Shown in pieces: positions 34,246 through 45,394 of a DNA stretch of 64,000 nt; within the stretch, counting starts at the first letter, position 1; each line of letters opens with the position of its first letter. The position numbers were made by a program, and so were the translations under genes. Under the pieces are notes generated by a model. That model was not told the origin of the DNA, searched no databases, and saw nothing but the letters and a program-made list of their open reading frames with translations. This DNA is from Rhizomys pruinosus (lineage: Eukaryota; Chordata; Mammalia; Rodentia; Spalacidae), in contig VZQC01001008.1 in assembly GCA_009823505.1 (NCBI GenBank), positions 4,223,012 to 4,287,011 on the forward strand, given 5' to 3'.

Positions 34246-35695
34246 TGAGAAAGAAAAGATACAGCTTTGCATTGTGTAGGATGTACCAGGAAGTGCCAGC
34301 AGAAAGGTTGGCCTGTCTAAACATTGAAAGGAAGAAAAGCCTCAGACTGCTACAGGCATCAAACCCCTCTGTGGATCCTACTTGTAACAACTGTTTATAA
34401 TGAGTCCTAATGAAACTTACCTTCTAGGTGCCACAAAGTTTTAATATGAGAGACTTTCTTATCTCCCCTTCATAGATCAAGGAGGAATATAATGAGATGA
34501 GGTTGTTCTCTAACTGTAAATTGGAGCCAACTGTTATAGAGGTAATCTCTTATATAACCAGCAAAACTGCTTTCTTTAATTGACTAATAGACATAGGAAC
34601 TGTGAAAAGGATTATTCTCTATTCAGAACCAAATATAATACTAAAGTCTCCTTAAGCTGTGCATTTAAGCAAAATATATTAATTCAGCAGAGCTCTGATA
34701 TCAAATGGATTGTTCTATGAAGGAGATGTTGGCAAGGGGATCCAAGCAGCCCCCACAAAGTTAAATGCTTCTTGTCTGTAAACTGGGATACCAGCAAGAA
34801 GAGAGGCGATAAGGCCCTGCTGTTGAAGACCTGAAGTAAGCATGGGAAAGATGTATTGAGACCACACTTGCAGTGTACAGTTGGTCTCTGGAATACCAGA
34901 GAGTGTTACCAAAGGCCACTGACCAATAAAGCAAATATAGGTCGCCTTGAGTCAAGCAAGACTCCTCCATCAGCACCAGCTACACCTCACCTGCCTGGAA
35001 ATACTGTGCAGCAGAGGCAGCCATATTTCTGTATATCCCAAATCGAATTGGCTAGTAGCCCTCTCCTTGGAGGAATAACCCACGGCTGATTCCACAAGGT
35101 TACATGCTCTAGTGGTTAGGAGATGTCATAAGCCACAGTAAGACCCTGTCATATTTAACAGAAAAAAACACAATTCATGGATTAACATACCATCCAAACA
35201 TCTGTGTCTATACCAAAGTAACCTACCATAACAATTAGTACTGTTTAAATACCTATATATCTAATTGCTTGTGCTTCATTAGTAGGATTGAAAGGTTATT
35301 CCTGGACAAACTGTCAGCCCATGAAAGGAAACAGCCAGAATTGACCAGAGTCCAAAACGACAGCTCCAGAGAAAGTAGACTGTTTTGCTTCTCATCCACC
35401 TGTGCCCCTTTTCTAAGCCTAGGGAACAATCTGCTGAAGATGGGGTGTGGTAGAATGTAAGGGCTGCGATTGGGGTGAATGGTGAAACTACAGCAATATA
35501 GTCTGGACACTTATTTGACCAACTTGATTGAACATACAAGCCCCCCCTGCTGGATGGTGGGACCCATGGGCTGTGTGGGTCTGGGCACAACTGCTTGCAA
35601 ATTGGTTTTACATGAAAGATGCTTGTACTCATAAATTATTACTTATTGTTAAAAAATAAAAAAAATAAAGAAGTAATAGAAGAAAAAAAAAGTTA
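34246..35695 (+). repeat. Family M: unclassified A-tailed interspersed repeat
   Basis: Aligned copies occur at 38,541-39,591 (minus), 48,430-48,985 (plus) and 49,134-49,400 (minus). This copy ends in an A-rich tail (about 35,645-35,690), and so does the reversed copy at 38,541, which implies a poly(A)-primed retroelement or processed transcript. Frames here (34,856-35,089 plus; 35,279-35,632 minus) are only partly shared with the other copy and show no domain. Coding status is unknown. A mys/MYSERV-like origin is one possibility I cannot test. Confidence 0.7.
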
Positions 35696-36430
35696 GATTT
35701 AGAAAAAACCCATAAGAAGACAAGAGAGCAATACACTTTTATCCAAAAACAGACTTTGTATACAAAATTTAAGAGAAAAATGGCCAAGGCTTGAAATTAT
35801 CTGGAAGAGGCTTCTCTTGGTAAGGTGGTTCCTGTGAAAGGCCTTAATTTGCAACAGAAAGAAGTGGGCTCAGGCCTAGGAGAGCTACCTGGAGAAAATT
35901 TACATATGAACAAGTTAAGGTTGGAACCGTACTTGAGGAACCAGTTCCTCACAGCAGGAGATGAAGTCTTTATTTGGGGGGTGGAATTTAAAACCAGAAA
36001 GTTTTTCAGAACTGTAGAATGATGAAAAATGGTTTCAAGGCCAAGCATGGCTGCTAAGCCTTGATATTAACTCAGCCTTAAAGTCACTGGCTTTCATAGC
36101 CTGAAGGAGTGACCATGCCAGGAGGCAGGTGCCTGGAGACAATGGGACACGCTCTCCAAGCCAAACCAGAACCCTGCAGCCTTCCTCCATGTGTACAAAG
36201 CCACAAGCCCTCAGACCACTGTCCCATCCACCGAAACCAGCAGGAAAGATGGCTCCACCATAGTAGATAGATATCAGGAGAGAGAGGAGAAAGTGAAGAA
36301 AAGGGCAAAATTTAGGGGTATGCATGCCTAAGTTGTCAAGATTTCCTCCTGCACCACGCAAGGGTGCCATTGTGGGTAGACTGCCAAGGTTTGTGGTGGG
36401 GCCCACTTAATCCCAGGACAGGGAGTACCA
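35696..36430. other. Unclassified, possible ERV remnant
   Basis: A 65-codon + frame (35,825-36,022) and a 123-codon minus frame (36,035-36,406) exist without recognisable motifs. The right edge shares a phrase with 30,815-30,840, so this may be part of the same broken LTR element. Confidence 0.35.
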
Positions 36431-36597
36431 TTACATTCCAGAGGGATACAAAGACCTTATTGTGAATTACTATAGTCCGTTTGTGTTTTATTCTGTCATA
36501 CTGCCTGGTTTATTCTATGTTCTTAAATTTTGAGTAAAGCTAAACATACAAAAAGAATGGGTTTAAAAAAAAAAAAGAATGGGTTTCATTTCCTTAG

Positions 36598-36686
36598 TTG
36601 GTTTTGGGGTTTTTTGTTGTTGTTTTTTTGTTTGTTTTGGTTTGGTTTTCTTTTTCTTTTTCTTTCTTTTTTTTTTTTTTTCTGTA
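36598..36686. repeat. T/G-rich then T/C-rich low-complexity tract
   Basis: A GTTTT-rich run changes to CTTTTT and then poly-T, forming an extended tail before the antisense L1. Confidence 0.9.
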
Positions 36687-36846
36687 TGGAGCTTTTAGGT
36701 TTATTGAGGTCCCACTTGTTAACTCTTTACCTTAACACATGGCAATTGATGTCTGGATTTAGAAAGTACTTTCCTATACCAATATCTTAAAGGTTACTAC
36801 CTGTTTTCTTGTAATGGTTTCAGAGTATGTAAGGTTTCATATTGAG
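36687..36846 (-). repeat. L1 ORF2 fragment
   Basis: Antisense ORF2 text ('ttgaggtcccacttgttaac', 'tttagaaagtactttcctat') parallel to 50,935-51,025 in the right arm. Short and diverged. Confidence 0.75.
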
Positions 36847-38540
36847 GTTTTTTTTATATTAAACTCTCACTGTTATTTTATAAATAGCAAACAATATGGC
36901 TGTTGTCATGGTGAAGAAATGCATCTGATAATTGTGTGCTGATCTTTTACCCTCAAGTTCTGCTGGATATTAATGCTTGTTCTAATTACTCATTTTTTGT
37001 CAATAATGAAAGTTTTATTTCATTTATTCTTTTATTTTCAGCAATTCTTTTGATTGAAGGCATTATTGAAGACTAAATAAAATTTGACTTAAAAGAGAAA
37101 TAATGAACATCATCTCTTCTATTATATTTTGCTTTTTAGTATTTTATAACTGCCATATATATTATTATTATTATTATTGTCATTATTTCTGTTTTGTGGA
37201 GAGCTTTACATAAGGCAAGAAAATTACTTTCAATGTCTGTATCCACTAGAGGAAAATGAGCTCATGTCTCAGAATCTTCAGAGAATGATTTTCATACAAA
37301 TCATAGCTTCAAACTTGTTGGGATCAATAGCTCCTTCTTGTGTGTACATTCAGTGACATGGAACCTTTTCATTCAGAGGTTCTGCTATTCTCCAGATCTT
37401 GGAAGCCATTCTTCATGCTTTCTATCTGGCTAGCAAACATTTAAGTAAGACATGGGGAATGTGGAGCATCCCTGAGGAATGATCAGGTTCAGCCTGAGAA
37501 GCACCTCTTACATGGGTCAGGGTGTCACACAGTCATGTGACTTCTTGTATACAAGGTGTTTTCCCTTTAAGATCTAGTTTTGCAACTGCCTGAAACATAC
37601 AAATGTATAATTTTTAAAAATAGCACTTCAACAGTTCTAGGCAAGCATGCAGTGTCTACAGAGTGGCAAAGTGTCCTCAAAGAATAGGAATTTATAATCC
37701 AGAACTCTGTGTTCTTACTCAATTTCTCAGGACTCTTCAGGAATAGAAATTTGGGATTAGCTCATTTCTGTGTAAATGATCTCTGGTCCCTTGAGTTACT
37801 CATTAAATGCATTTGCATAAACAGGTCTACTGTGTTTATTGCAACCTCTGCCCACATGGTCTAGGCCTATGTTTCTGATACTTGCACGAATCTGGCACAA
37901 GGTGGGCAGAGAACAGCTTGCTCACAGATAGGCAGCAAAGGAAGGTGAAGTGCAAAACAGGAGCCTGTTATCCCAGGCTCAGAACTGTTCAGGGACATTG
38001 GAATTTAGTTCCTGGTTGCTCCAACTACACTGCAGACCACACTTGTTTAGTAACCCAACATCCCATATCTATCTGGTGGGTGATGTGGGTCATCATGTTA
38101 GCTGTTGTCGAGGAGACAGAAGCACAGCTTGGGCTAGTCTTACCAGTTTGACAGTATCTTGGGATACTATTAGTGAACTACAGTTATTCTGGGAACCCTG
38201 GAATGAGAAAGAAGTGGGAATTACATGGCATTGGTTTGAGGTTATACTGAATACTGCAGTGATCATTTATTTTTCATTATAAAAAGTCCTTCTTTACAGA
38301 TTATTAGACTCTTCAAGAGTATAGGCTGAAGATAAGCACCCACCCTAATCAATGGGTGATTATAATATCTTTTGCCTTTATATTGCAAAAGTGCATACTT
38401 CTTTCATAGAATGTCTGTTCTTTGATTTTATGAAATGTTGCAGAGAACTTTTGAAGAACAGATCTCTCAATATTCCTTTTGAAAAATCCACTTCTCATTC
38501 ACCAACACAATATTTAAAAACTAAATACAATCACATACTT
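36847..38540. other. Unique sequence
   Basis: Apart from a short (ATT)n at 37,158-37,180, no repeat is seen. Overlapping + frames at 37,882-38,282 (89 and 110 codons) lie in balanced-composition sequence but carry no recognisable domain. Confidence 0.45.
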
Positions 38541-39591
38541 TTATTTTTTATTTATTTATTTTTTAATAAAGGGTAATAAGTAATAAATACAAGCATCCAT
38601 CATGTAAAACCAATTTGCAAGTAGCTATGCCAAAACTTATACAGCCCGAGGCCCCCATTGTCCAGCTGGAGGAGATTATATGTACTATCATGTTCATCAA
38701 ATAAGAGTCCAGTCTATATTGCTGTAGTTTCACAATTCACCCCAATTGCAGCTAGCTCGTACATTCAACTATGCCCCCTCTTCCACAGATTTTTCCCTAG
38801 GCTTTCGAAAAGGGGCACAAGTGGGTGAGAAGCAAAGCAGTCTATTTTCTCTGGAGATGTCATTTTGGACTCTGATCAGTTCAGTCTGTTTCCTTTCATG
38901 GGTTGGCAGTTTATCTAGGAATAACCTTTTATTCCTACTGATGAAGCACAAGCAATTAGATATATAGGCATTTAAACTGTACTAATTATTATGGTAGGTT
39001 ATGTTGGTATAGACACATATGTTTGGATGGTATGCTAATCCATGGACTATAGCTTTTCTGTAAAGACTGACAAGGTCTTACTGTGGCTTGTAACATCTCC
39101 TAATCACTAGAGGACTTAAGGTTGTGGCATCAGCTGTGAACTATTCCTCCAAGGGGAGAGCTAATAGCCAGTTAGATTTGGGATATACAGACATTTGGCT
39201 GCCACTGCTGCACAGTATTTCCAGGCAGGTGAGGTATAGCTTATGCTGATGGAGGAGTCTTGCTTGACTCAAGGAGAGTATTTGCTTTATTGGTTTAGTG
39301 GCCTTTGGTAACACTCTCTGGCATTTCAGAGGCCAACTGTATACTTGCAAGTGTGGTCTCAATATATCTTTCCCATGCTTACACCAGGTCTTCAACAGCA
39401 GGGCCTTACTGCCTCTCTTTTTGCAGGTATCCCAGTTTGCTGGCAAAAAGCCTCTATCTTTTGGGGGGGGGGGCTTGGGTCCCCTAACCAACATCTCCTT
39501 GGCTGAATAATCCATTTCTGATAACAGAACTCTCCTGTATTAATATATTTTGCTTAATTACCCAGCTTATATAGATTTTAGTATTATATTT
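38541..39591 (-). repeat. Family M copy, reversed, ends at the N
   Basis: Reverse complement of about 34,630-35,690, including the A-rich tail (as T-rich at 38,541-38,572). Its inner end at 39,591 corresponds to about 34,630. The bases that should come next in the family (about 34,550-34,628) are found at 48,905-48,985. Confidence 0.85.
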
Positions 39592-39592
39592 G
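39592..39592. other. Single N: assembly join
   Basis: The only ambiguous base in the window. It lies exactly where the family M copy stops and the palindrome's left arm begins. Confidence 0.98.
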
Positions 39593-39860
39593 NTGGATAT
39601 GTTGTCAGCAACAAGCTTCAGAGAGTTTAAAAAAGTAAGGGACGGTGGAACACAACCAGGAAGGCACAAAGAGAAACGGCCAAGGGCTGCGAGGGGGACA
39701 AGCGGGGGAGGGTGGGACCTGGATCTCAGATACAGAAGAGGATAGAGAGGACTGAACAGGATGAAATGGTAAAGCAGCAGGCAGTGGGAAAAGGCGAGGC
39801 GTGCGGACGGGAGAGCACGCCGGGGGCAGGAAGACGAACGAGACAAAGGAAAGCAATGTA
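39593..39860. other. Block with systematic T-to-G change
   Basis: Aligned to the reverse complement of 57,781-58,050, this block keeps A, C and G but most T's read G. In the first 90 or so aligned bases 26 of 30 such sites are changed, with about one other substitution and a few gaps. This makes it look like a GC-rich island and creates an artificial 120-codon minus frame. See findings. Confidence 0.93.
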
Positions 39861-40929
39861 GCGCCAAACAAAAAGAAAATAGAGGTCACAGACCTGTCTG
39901 AATGGAAAGAAACCCTGGAACATGAAGATAAGAGTTTTATCTGTGTGTTTTGAATAATTCCCGAAGGCTGTGAGGTTCTGAGCACAGGGCTAAGGTGGGA
40001 ATAATCAAGCAGGGTGGGGACAGTATGAGGTATCCAGGATGGACCCAACCAAATTTGTATGAGCTGGAAAAGTTGTAGGACAAGGAGCTGGACAGCAGGA
40101 AATAGAAGGCTTGGCTTTATCATACATTTGGTTCACAGAGCTGGAGTTGGATCCTGCCACATTTTTGAGGGTCACAGAGCATATGGAGATAGGTTGGTAA
40201 GTGAAGAATAATAATAAGCTTCAAGTAATCAAATAAAAATAAAATAGGCCAACAACAGATAAGATAGGAGGAGTCCAATATATTGAAATTTAAACATTAA
40301 ACATTACTGGATATAGTCATTCATGAATCCATCCAGTCCTTAAAAAAAAAAAACACTGACAAATTAGTAAATGTTAGGCATTCTATATAAGTAACAGACA
40401 CAGTCTCTATCACGTTTAATCTTACAGTACACAAGGAAATAAATCAAGCATATAATACTAACCAATTTTGACTGAGATATGTGCTGTGAATGCCAAAAAG
40501 AAAAGGGGCTGTGAAAAGAATTAGTAGTGAAATTTAATCTTATCAAGGTTTGGGTGCCGTCCATCCTGCTCCTCAGCAAGTTTTGGTTAACTTGAAAGAC
40601 AAGGTGGTAGTCAGGTGATCAGGGAACTCTGTTCTGAGCAAAGGCCCAAACATTTTAAGAAAAGAGAGACGTGATTGTGGTTGGACAGAGTGGCTGATAG
40701 TAGAGCTATTGATGACTTTGAAACAGTAAGCATCAGATTTATGGCTATTCCAGAGTTACCAAAAGCTGTCAGTCAAAAAATCAATAATACAAAAGTAGAC
40801 ATTAATTTATGTGTAGAAAAGAGATGTGACATTTTAGGGAAATAATTGACAGCATTCAACCTTCAGTAATATTGTACCTCAATTAATGAATATCAAGACA
40901 GAAAGCATTGAACAAACTTCTATAAAAAG

Positions 40930-41268
40930 TATCCCATGCGGGTGGGGTGGTGCCCGCCTTTAATCCTAGCACTTGGGAGGGAGAGGCAAGGCAGATCTTT
41001 TTGTGAGTTTTCAAGGCCAGCCTGGTCCTACAGAGTGAGTTCCAGGACAGCTGGGACTACAGGGAGACCCCTGTCTCGAAAAGACCAAAAAAAGAAACAA
41101 ACAGTATCCCATGCCAAGGCAGGGTGGCACATCCCTTTAATCTAAGCAGTTAGGATGCAGAGGCGCGGATCTTATGAGTACAAGGGCAGCTTGGTCGACA
41201 GAGCAAGTTCCTCAGGCGCACTGGGGATTTACGGGAGACCCTGTCTCAAAAAGAACCAAAAAAAAAAA
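40930..41268 (+). repeat. Two B1 SINEs in left arm
   Basis: Error-rich mirror of 56,379-56,706, for example 'gtggggtggtgcccgccttt' and extra bases in 'ggcaaggcagatctttttg'. The inserted bases are absent in the right arm. Confidence 0.9.
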
Positions 41269-41618
41269 AAAAAAAAATCCCCGGTACTTAACTGAGAGAA
41301 AAAAGAATGTGGGCCTTGAGCTGGTGGTTGGGCAAAACGTAGCCTGTGCCAGCGTGAAGGAAGGAATCCATCCATCTGTTGGTCTAACTTCTAGGAAGTA
41401 TCAGCAAGAGCTGTCACCTGAACAATTAAAGTAACTCAAGGATAATAAAAGAAAGAACTGGATGAGAAAACAAGCATCATTATGGGCCACAGTGAAACCC
41501 TCAGTTTGCCCCATGCAAAATTTGTTGTTTTGGGGTGGAACACAGGGTCTCCATGCATAGAGCCTAGAGTAAAGCCTATGGGTCTCTATTACCACCATAT
41601 CTCTAGACAAATTAAATT

Positions 41619-41620
<2 letters not shown>

Positions 41621-41651
<31 letters not shown>

Positions 41652-41800
41652 CGTTTTTTGATCTTTTTGAAGACAGGGTCGCCCTTGTAGCCCTGGAATT
41701 CCACTCTGTAGACCAGATGGCTTCAAACTCACAAAGATTCCGCCTGCCTGTGCCTCCAATTGCTAGGATTAAAGGGCGGTCACCACCACGCCCGGCTCTA
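41621..41800 (-). repeat. B1 SINE in left arm, corrupted
   Basis: Mirror of the right-arm B1 at 55,871-56,015, with a lengthened poly-T and several insertions ('agacagggtcgcccttgtag'). Confidence 0.9.
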
Positions 41801-42008
41801 GGGACATTATTTTATAGATAAACATATTGTAGGCCACTCATCAAAAAACGACTCTTTGCAATAGATGGAGACCAATGCAGAATCCCACCACTCTTCAGAC
41901 ACAGATATATACATCTGAAAATTCCACATCTAGGAGACATGTCGACAATTGAACTTTCTCTACATGAAGATAAGGGGTGGAGAAAAATGATTGCATTTCG
42001 CTCTCTTT

Positions 42009-43167
42009 TTTTTTAATAAAAGGAAGAGTTTATTTGAGCGTACGATTGAGGTTTCCAGGGAATCAGAGTTCCCATTTGGTGGGAACATGGTGGCCAGGAC
42101 CCCCCCTTTTGGAGCAGCAAGCTGAGGGTCACATCTCGCAATGAGCACAGGAAGCAGAGTGAGGGAGAGACTGGAGACCACAGGCTTGTTAAACTCACTA
42201 ATCCTGCCCCCAATGATGTACTTCCTCCAGCACAGCCACACCTTCTAAGATCCTCCAAGACGCAGTGCACCCAACTGGAGACAAAATGTCTGAATACTTA
42301 AGCCTGTGGGGGGACACTATCATTCAAAACACCACATTCCACTCCCTGGCCCCCATAGGCCCCTTACCATATAAAATGCAAAAATGCATTTAGTCTAACC
42401 TAAAAGTCCCATAGCTTTACCAGTCTCAATTCTATTCAAAAAAGTCTACAGTCCAAAATCCGCTTCTGAGGTTCAAGGCACTCTCTTAACTGTAAGCTCC
42501 TATAATCTTCCTAGTGCACTTTTGTTTCAGATCCAAATTGTCTACTCATTTCTTTTCTGCACATCTGCTCTTCTTCACGTAGATCTGCACAATATTCACC
42601 ATCAAGAGCCATACCACCATTTCTACATTAGGCTGTCTTGTAATATCCTCCGCCAAAGACAGTAGTCCATTGCTTTTCAAATTAACATCAGGCAAGCATT
42701 TAACATCAGGCAAGCATTTAGGCTGTAGGCAAACTGCTGCCAAACTCTTTATCAAAATACCCCAGTTGCTGCCTAAGTCTTTATTTTTCCTCTGGAACAA
42801 CATTTTTTGCAGCAATGCTTTCTCTTCCAGCTTCCTACTAGAATGGCCCCTTAACCTGCTGACAGTAGTCAACAGCTTTCTAGCTCCAAAGTTCCAATTT
42901 TTCCACATTTCTCCAAACACCCAAATGGTCAGGTTCTTCTACATTAGGCCAACAGCCCACTCTCTGGTACCAAATAACTGTATTAGTCACTTTTCTCTGT
43001 GCTGTGATAAACCACCATGAACAAGGAACTTAATAAAAGGAAGAGAAGTTTTTATTGAGCTTACTATTGACGGTTCCAGGGAAATCAGAGTCCATTGTGG
43101 CAGAAGCATGGTGGGGCAGGCTGGAGCAGCAAGCCGAGGGTCACATCTCGCCATGAGGCACAGGAAG
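42009..43167 (-). repeat. Processed MaLR copy in left arm
   Basis: Mirror of 54,526-55,653. It carries extra errors, such as a C/G homopolymer jam beyond its edge at 43,343-43,365, and a doubled 12-bp phrase near 42,690-42,716 absent from the right arm. Confidence 0.9.
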
Positions 43168-44744
43168 CAGAAGCTGCATTTTCGTTCTTACCAATAAAGC
43201 TTCCTTAATAATGGAGTGTGGTGCAAATGGAAGGACACAACTAGTCAAGATTCAAAGAATGGAAGCCTCCATGAGTTATATCCCTTGATGGGACCCCTAT
43301 ATTAAACCTCACCTACCCATGGCCCAGGGATCTTTGGGGAAGGGGGGGCCCCCCCCCCCCCCCAGAAAGATTGTAGGGCCAGGGCTGGTGCATGATTGTA
43401 GAGAAGCAGTGATTTACTAGCTACTGTAACTTTCACTGTGAACTTGTGGCAATGTCAGCATCAGGCATGAGACTTTTGCCAACTGGGACAAGGTCTCAAA
43501 GTAAAACAAAGAAATGGGTGGGAGACTGACCCTGGACTGAGAACTATAAAAGACTCAGTACTGTGCTGGGTGAGGAAGAATGTGCCTTAACTAAGATCTC
43601 TAGATATGCTGACTAGACTTAGTGGATCGGCGTTACACACAAAAGGACATATGGGTTCAAAAGGATGACTGGACAGGGCTTTGCTTGGATGTCATAATGC
43701 ATGAGTTTTCAATGGGGGTTTGAGGCATGGGTTGTTATTAAAAAAACCCGTTTTTTTTCATTGGGAACCAATTATAATATGATTGGAAAAATGGTAAAAT
43801 TCATGGAATGTAATTTGCAGTGTCCATAAAAGGAAATTTTGCTGGAAACACAAAATTAAAAAATTAAAATAAAAAACTAATATTAAAAAATTAAATAAAA
43901 TAAATTTTTTTTTAATTAAAAAATAATTTTTTGAAAGTGTGTTAAAATTAATGGGGTATTTTTTTTTTGTTTGATAGAATAATTTTGAAAATATAGATTA
44001 ATAATTTCAAATAAATTGGCAGCTGAGTGGTTTTGTTTAGACTTTTCCTACAAATCAGGTTAATATTAGTTTATTGAAGTATGAAATTTTTATGGAGTTT
44101 AATAATATTAGAAATAGGCAGGTAATAAATAGGTAGTGGAGAAACAACAACAAAGCCCAACTGTTGAATCTGCTTATGGAGGCTGTGAATTGGCTAGGGA
44201 GTATTTCAGATTACAAATCCTGGGTGCTTCATTAGTAATGTCATATAATTATAAAAACAGCCAGCCCCAGTTAAATTTCTACTATACAATATATGTGCAA
44301 ATATTTTTACACATATGCATTCAGTTTTTTTTTCTTACATGATTTCCAAATCATTAATGGAACTTCCTGCTCTTATGAATATGGTAACTAGCTGTAAGGA
44401 GGTTAGGCATTTCCTTTAAGGCTATATAATTAGCAGAGAAGATTCAGACTCAGACATCTCCAATGCTGTGGCTAACCCCTGGGAAAATTGCTCCTCTGGA
44501 TGGGTGCCTTAGGTTTTTCTTTTCAGGACCACTTTTTGATCTTCTCTGTTTGGCTAATTTCTAAAATTCTTAAATGCGGACAAAAATTAAAAGCCAAGAA
44601 TTATTGTTCTCCAGCCGTGGGGAGGGTTTGGCCAGTGTGAGGCTACAGCAGAAAATAGGAGGGTGAGACTAGAGTGAGATAGAACATCAATTTTAAAATA
44701 TCATGCTTGAAGTTCTTCAATGTGATCAATTGCATTTGGGGAGA

Positions 44745-44860
44745 GGTGGCAGATCACGCACCGAGAACACTGAGCCCTGAACTCTGATCTTCCTGCCTTA
44801 GTGCCTTAGTCTTCTGAGTTCTGGGTTTATAGTTGTGTACAGTTATGCCTAGCTCGTAGT
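44745..44860 (-). repeat. Old B1-like SINE in left arm
   Basis: Mirror of 52,893-53,010. Confidence 0.6.
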
Positions 44861-45394
44861 GAAACTCTAAGTGGATTTTTCTAATTTTTTAAATGTGTGG
44901 ACAATAAGTTTCACTGCAGATAGTTTAGTTTTAGAGGCATAATTCCCAGCAAATATCAATTAGGTGAAAGTGGCTCTTCCCAGCCATATTGAGAGTTGAC
45001 TATGTATTCTTACAATGACCAAAGTTCTTTTAGGGGACCTTTCCACACAGCCGCTCATTCACACTCAGTAACCATCATTTTCCTCTGTTCCTTCAGATCA
45101 GGGATGCCCATGGTCCAGGCTGATGGTTCTGAACCCCCCCCCCTTTTCAGTTTACTAGAACTTCCTAAATGGTCTCCAATAAATTCTTCCCAAAATTTTC
45201 CATTTGTGCACTCTAATTATTTCTTACCAGAATCCTAACTGATAATGTCTGCAAGAGAACATTGAGTTTATATTTTATATTGTTATGGCATCATGAACAT
45301 ACACTCACACTAGCTATTTTAGTGTGTAAAGTGAGTACGAGGGAATGCTATCGATGAATTGACCTTAGTAGAACTCTGAGGATTTTTAATTTAG

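Noticed and set aside
39593..39860. CpG or GC island, or a biological hypermutation tract
   Set aside because: The G's replace T's of the mirrored copy in one orientation only and next to an N. A sequencing or consensus fault is simpler.
39605..40123. 172-codon minus-strand frame spanning the GC-rich block
   Set aside because: About half of it lies in the T-to-G altered block. The matching right-arm frame shares only the first part and ends where the altered block begins.
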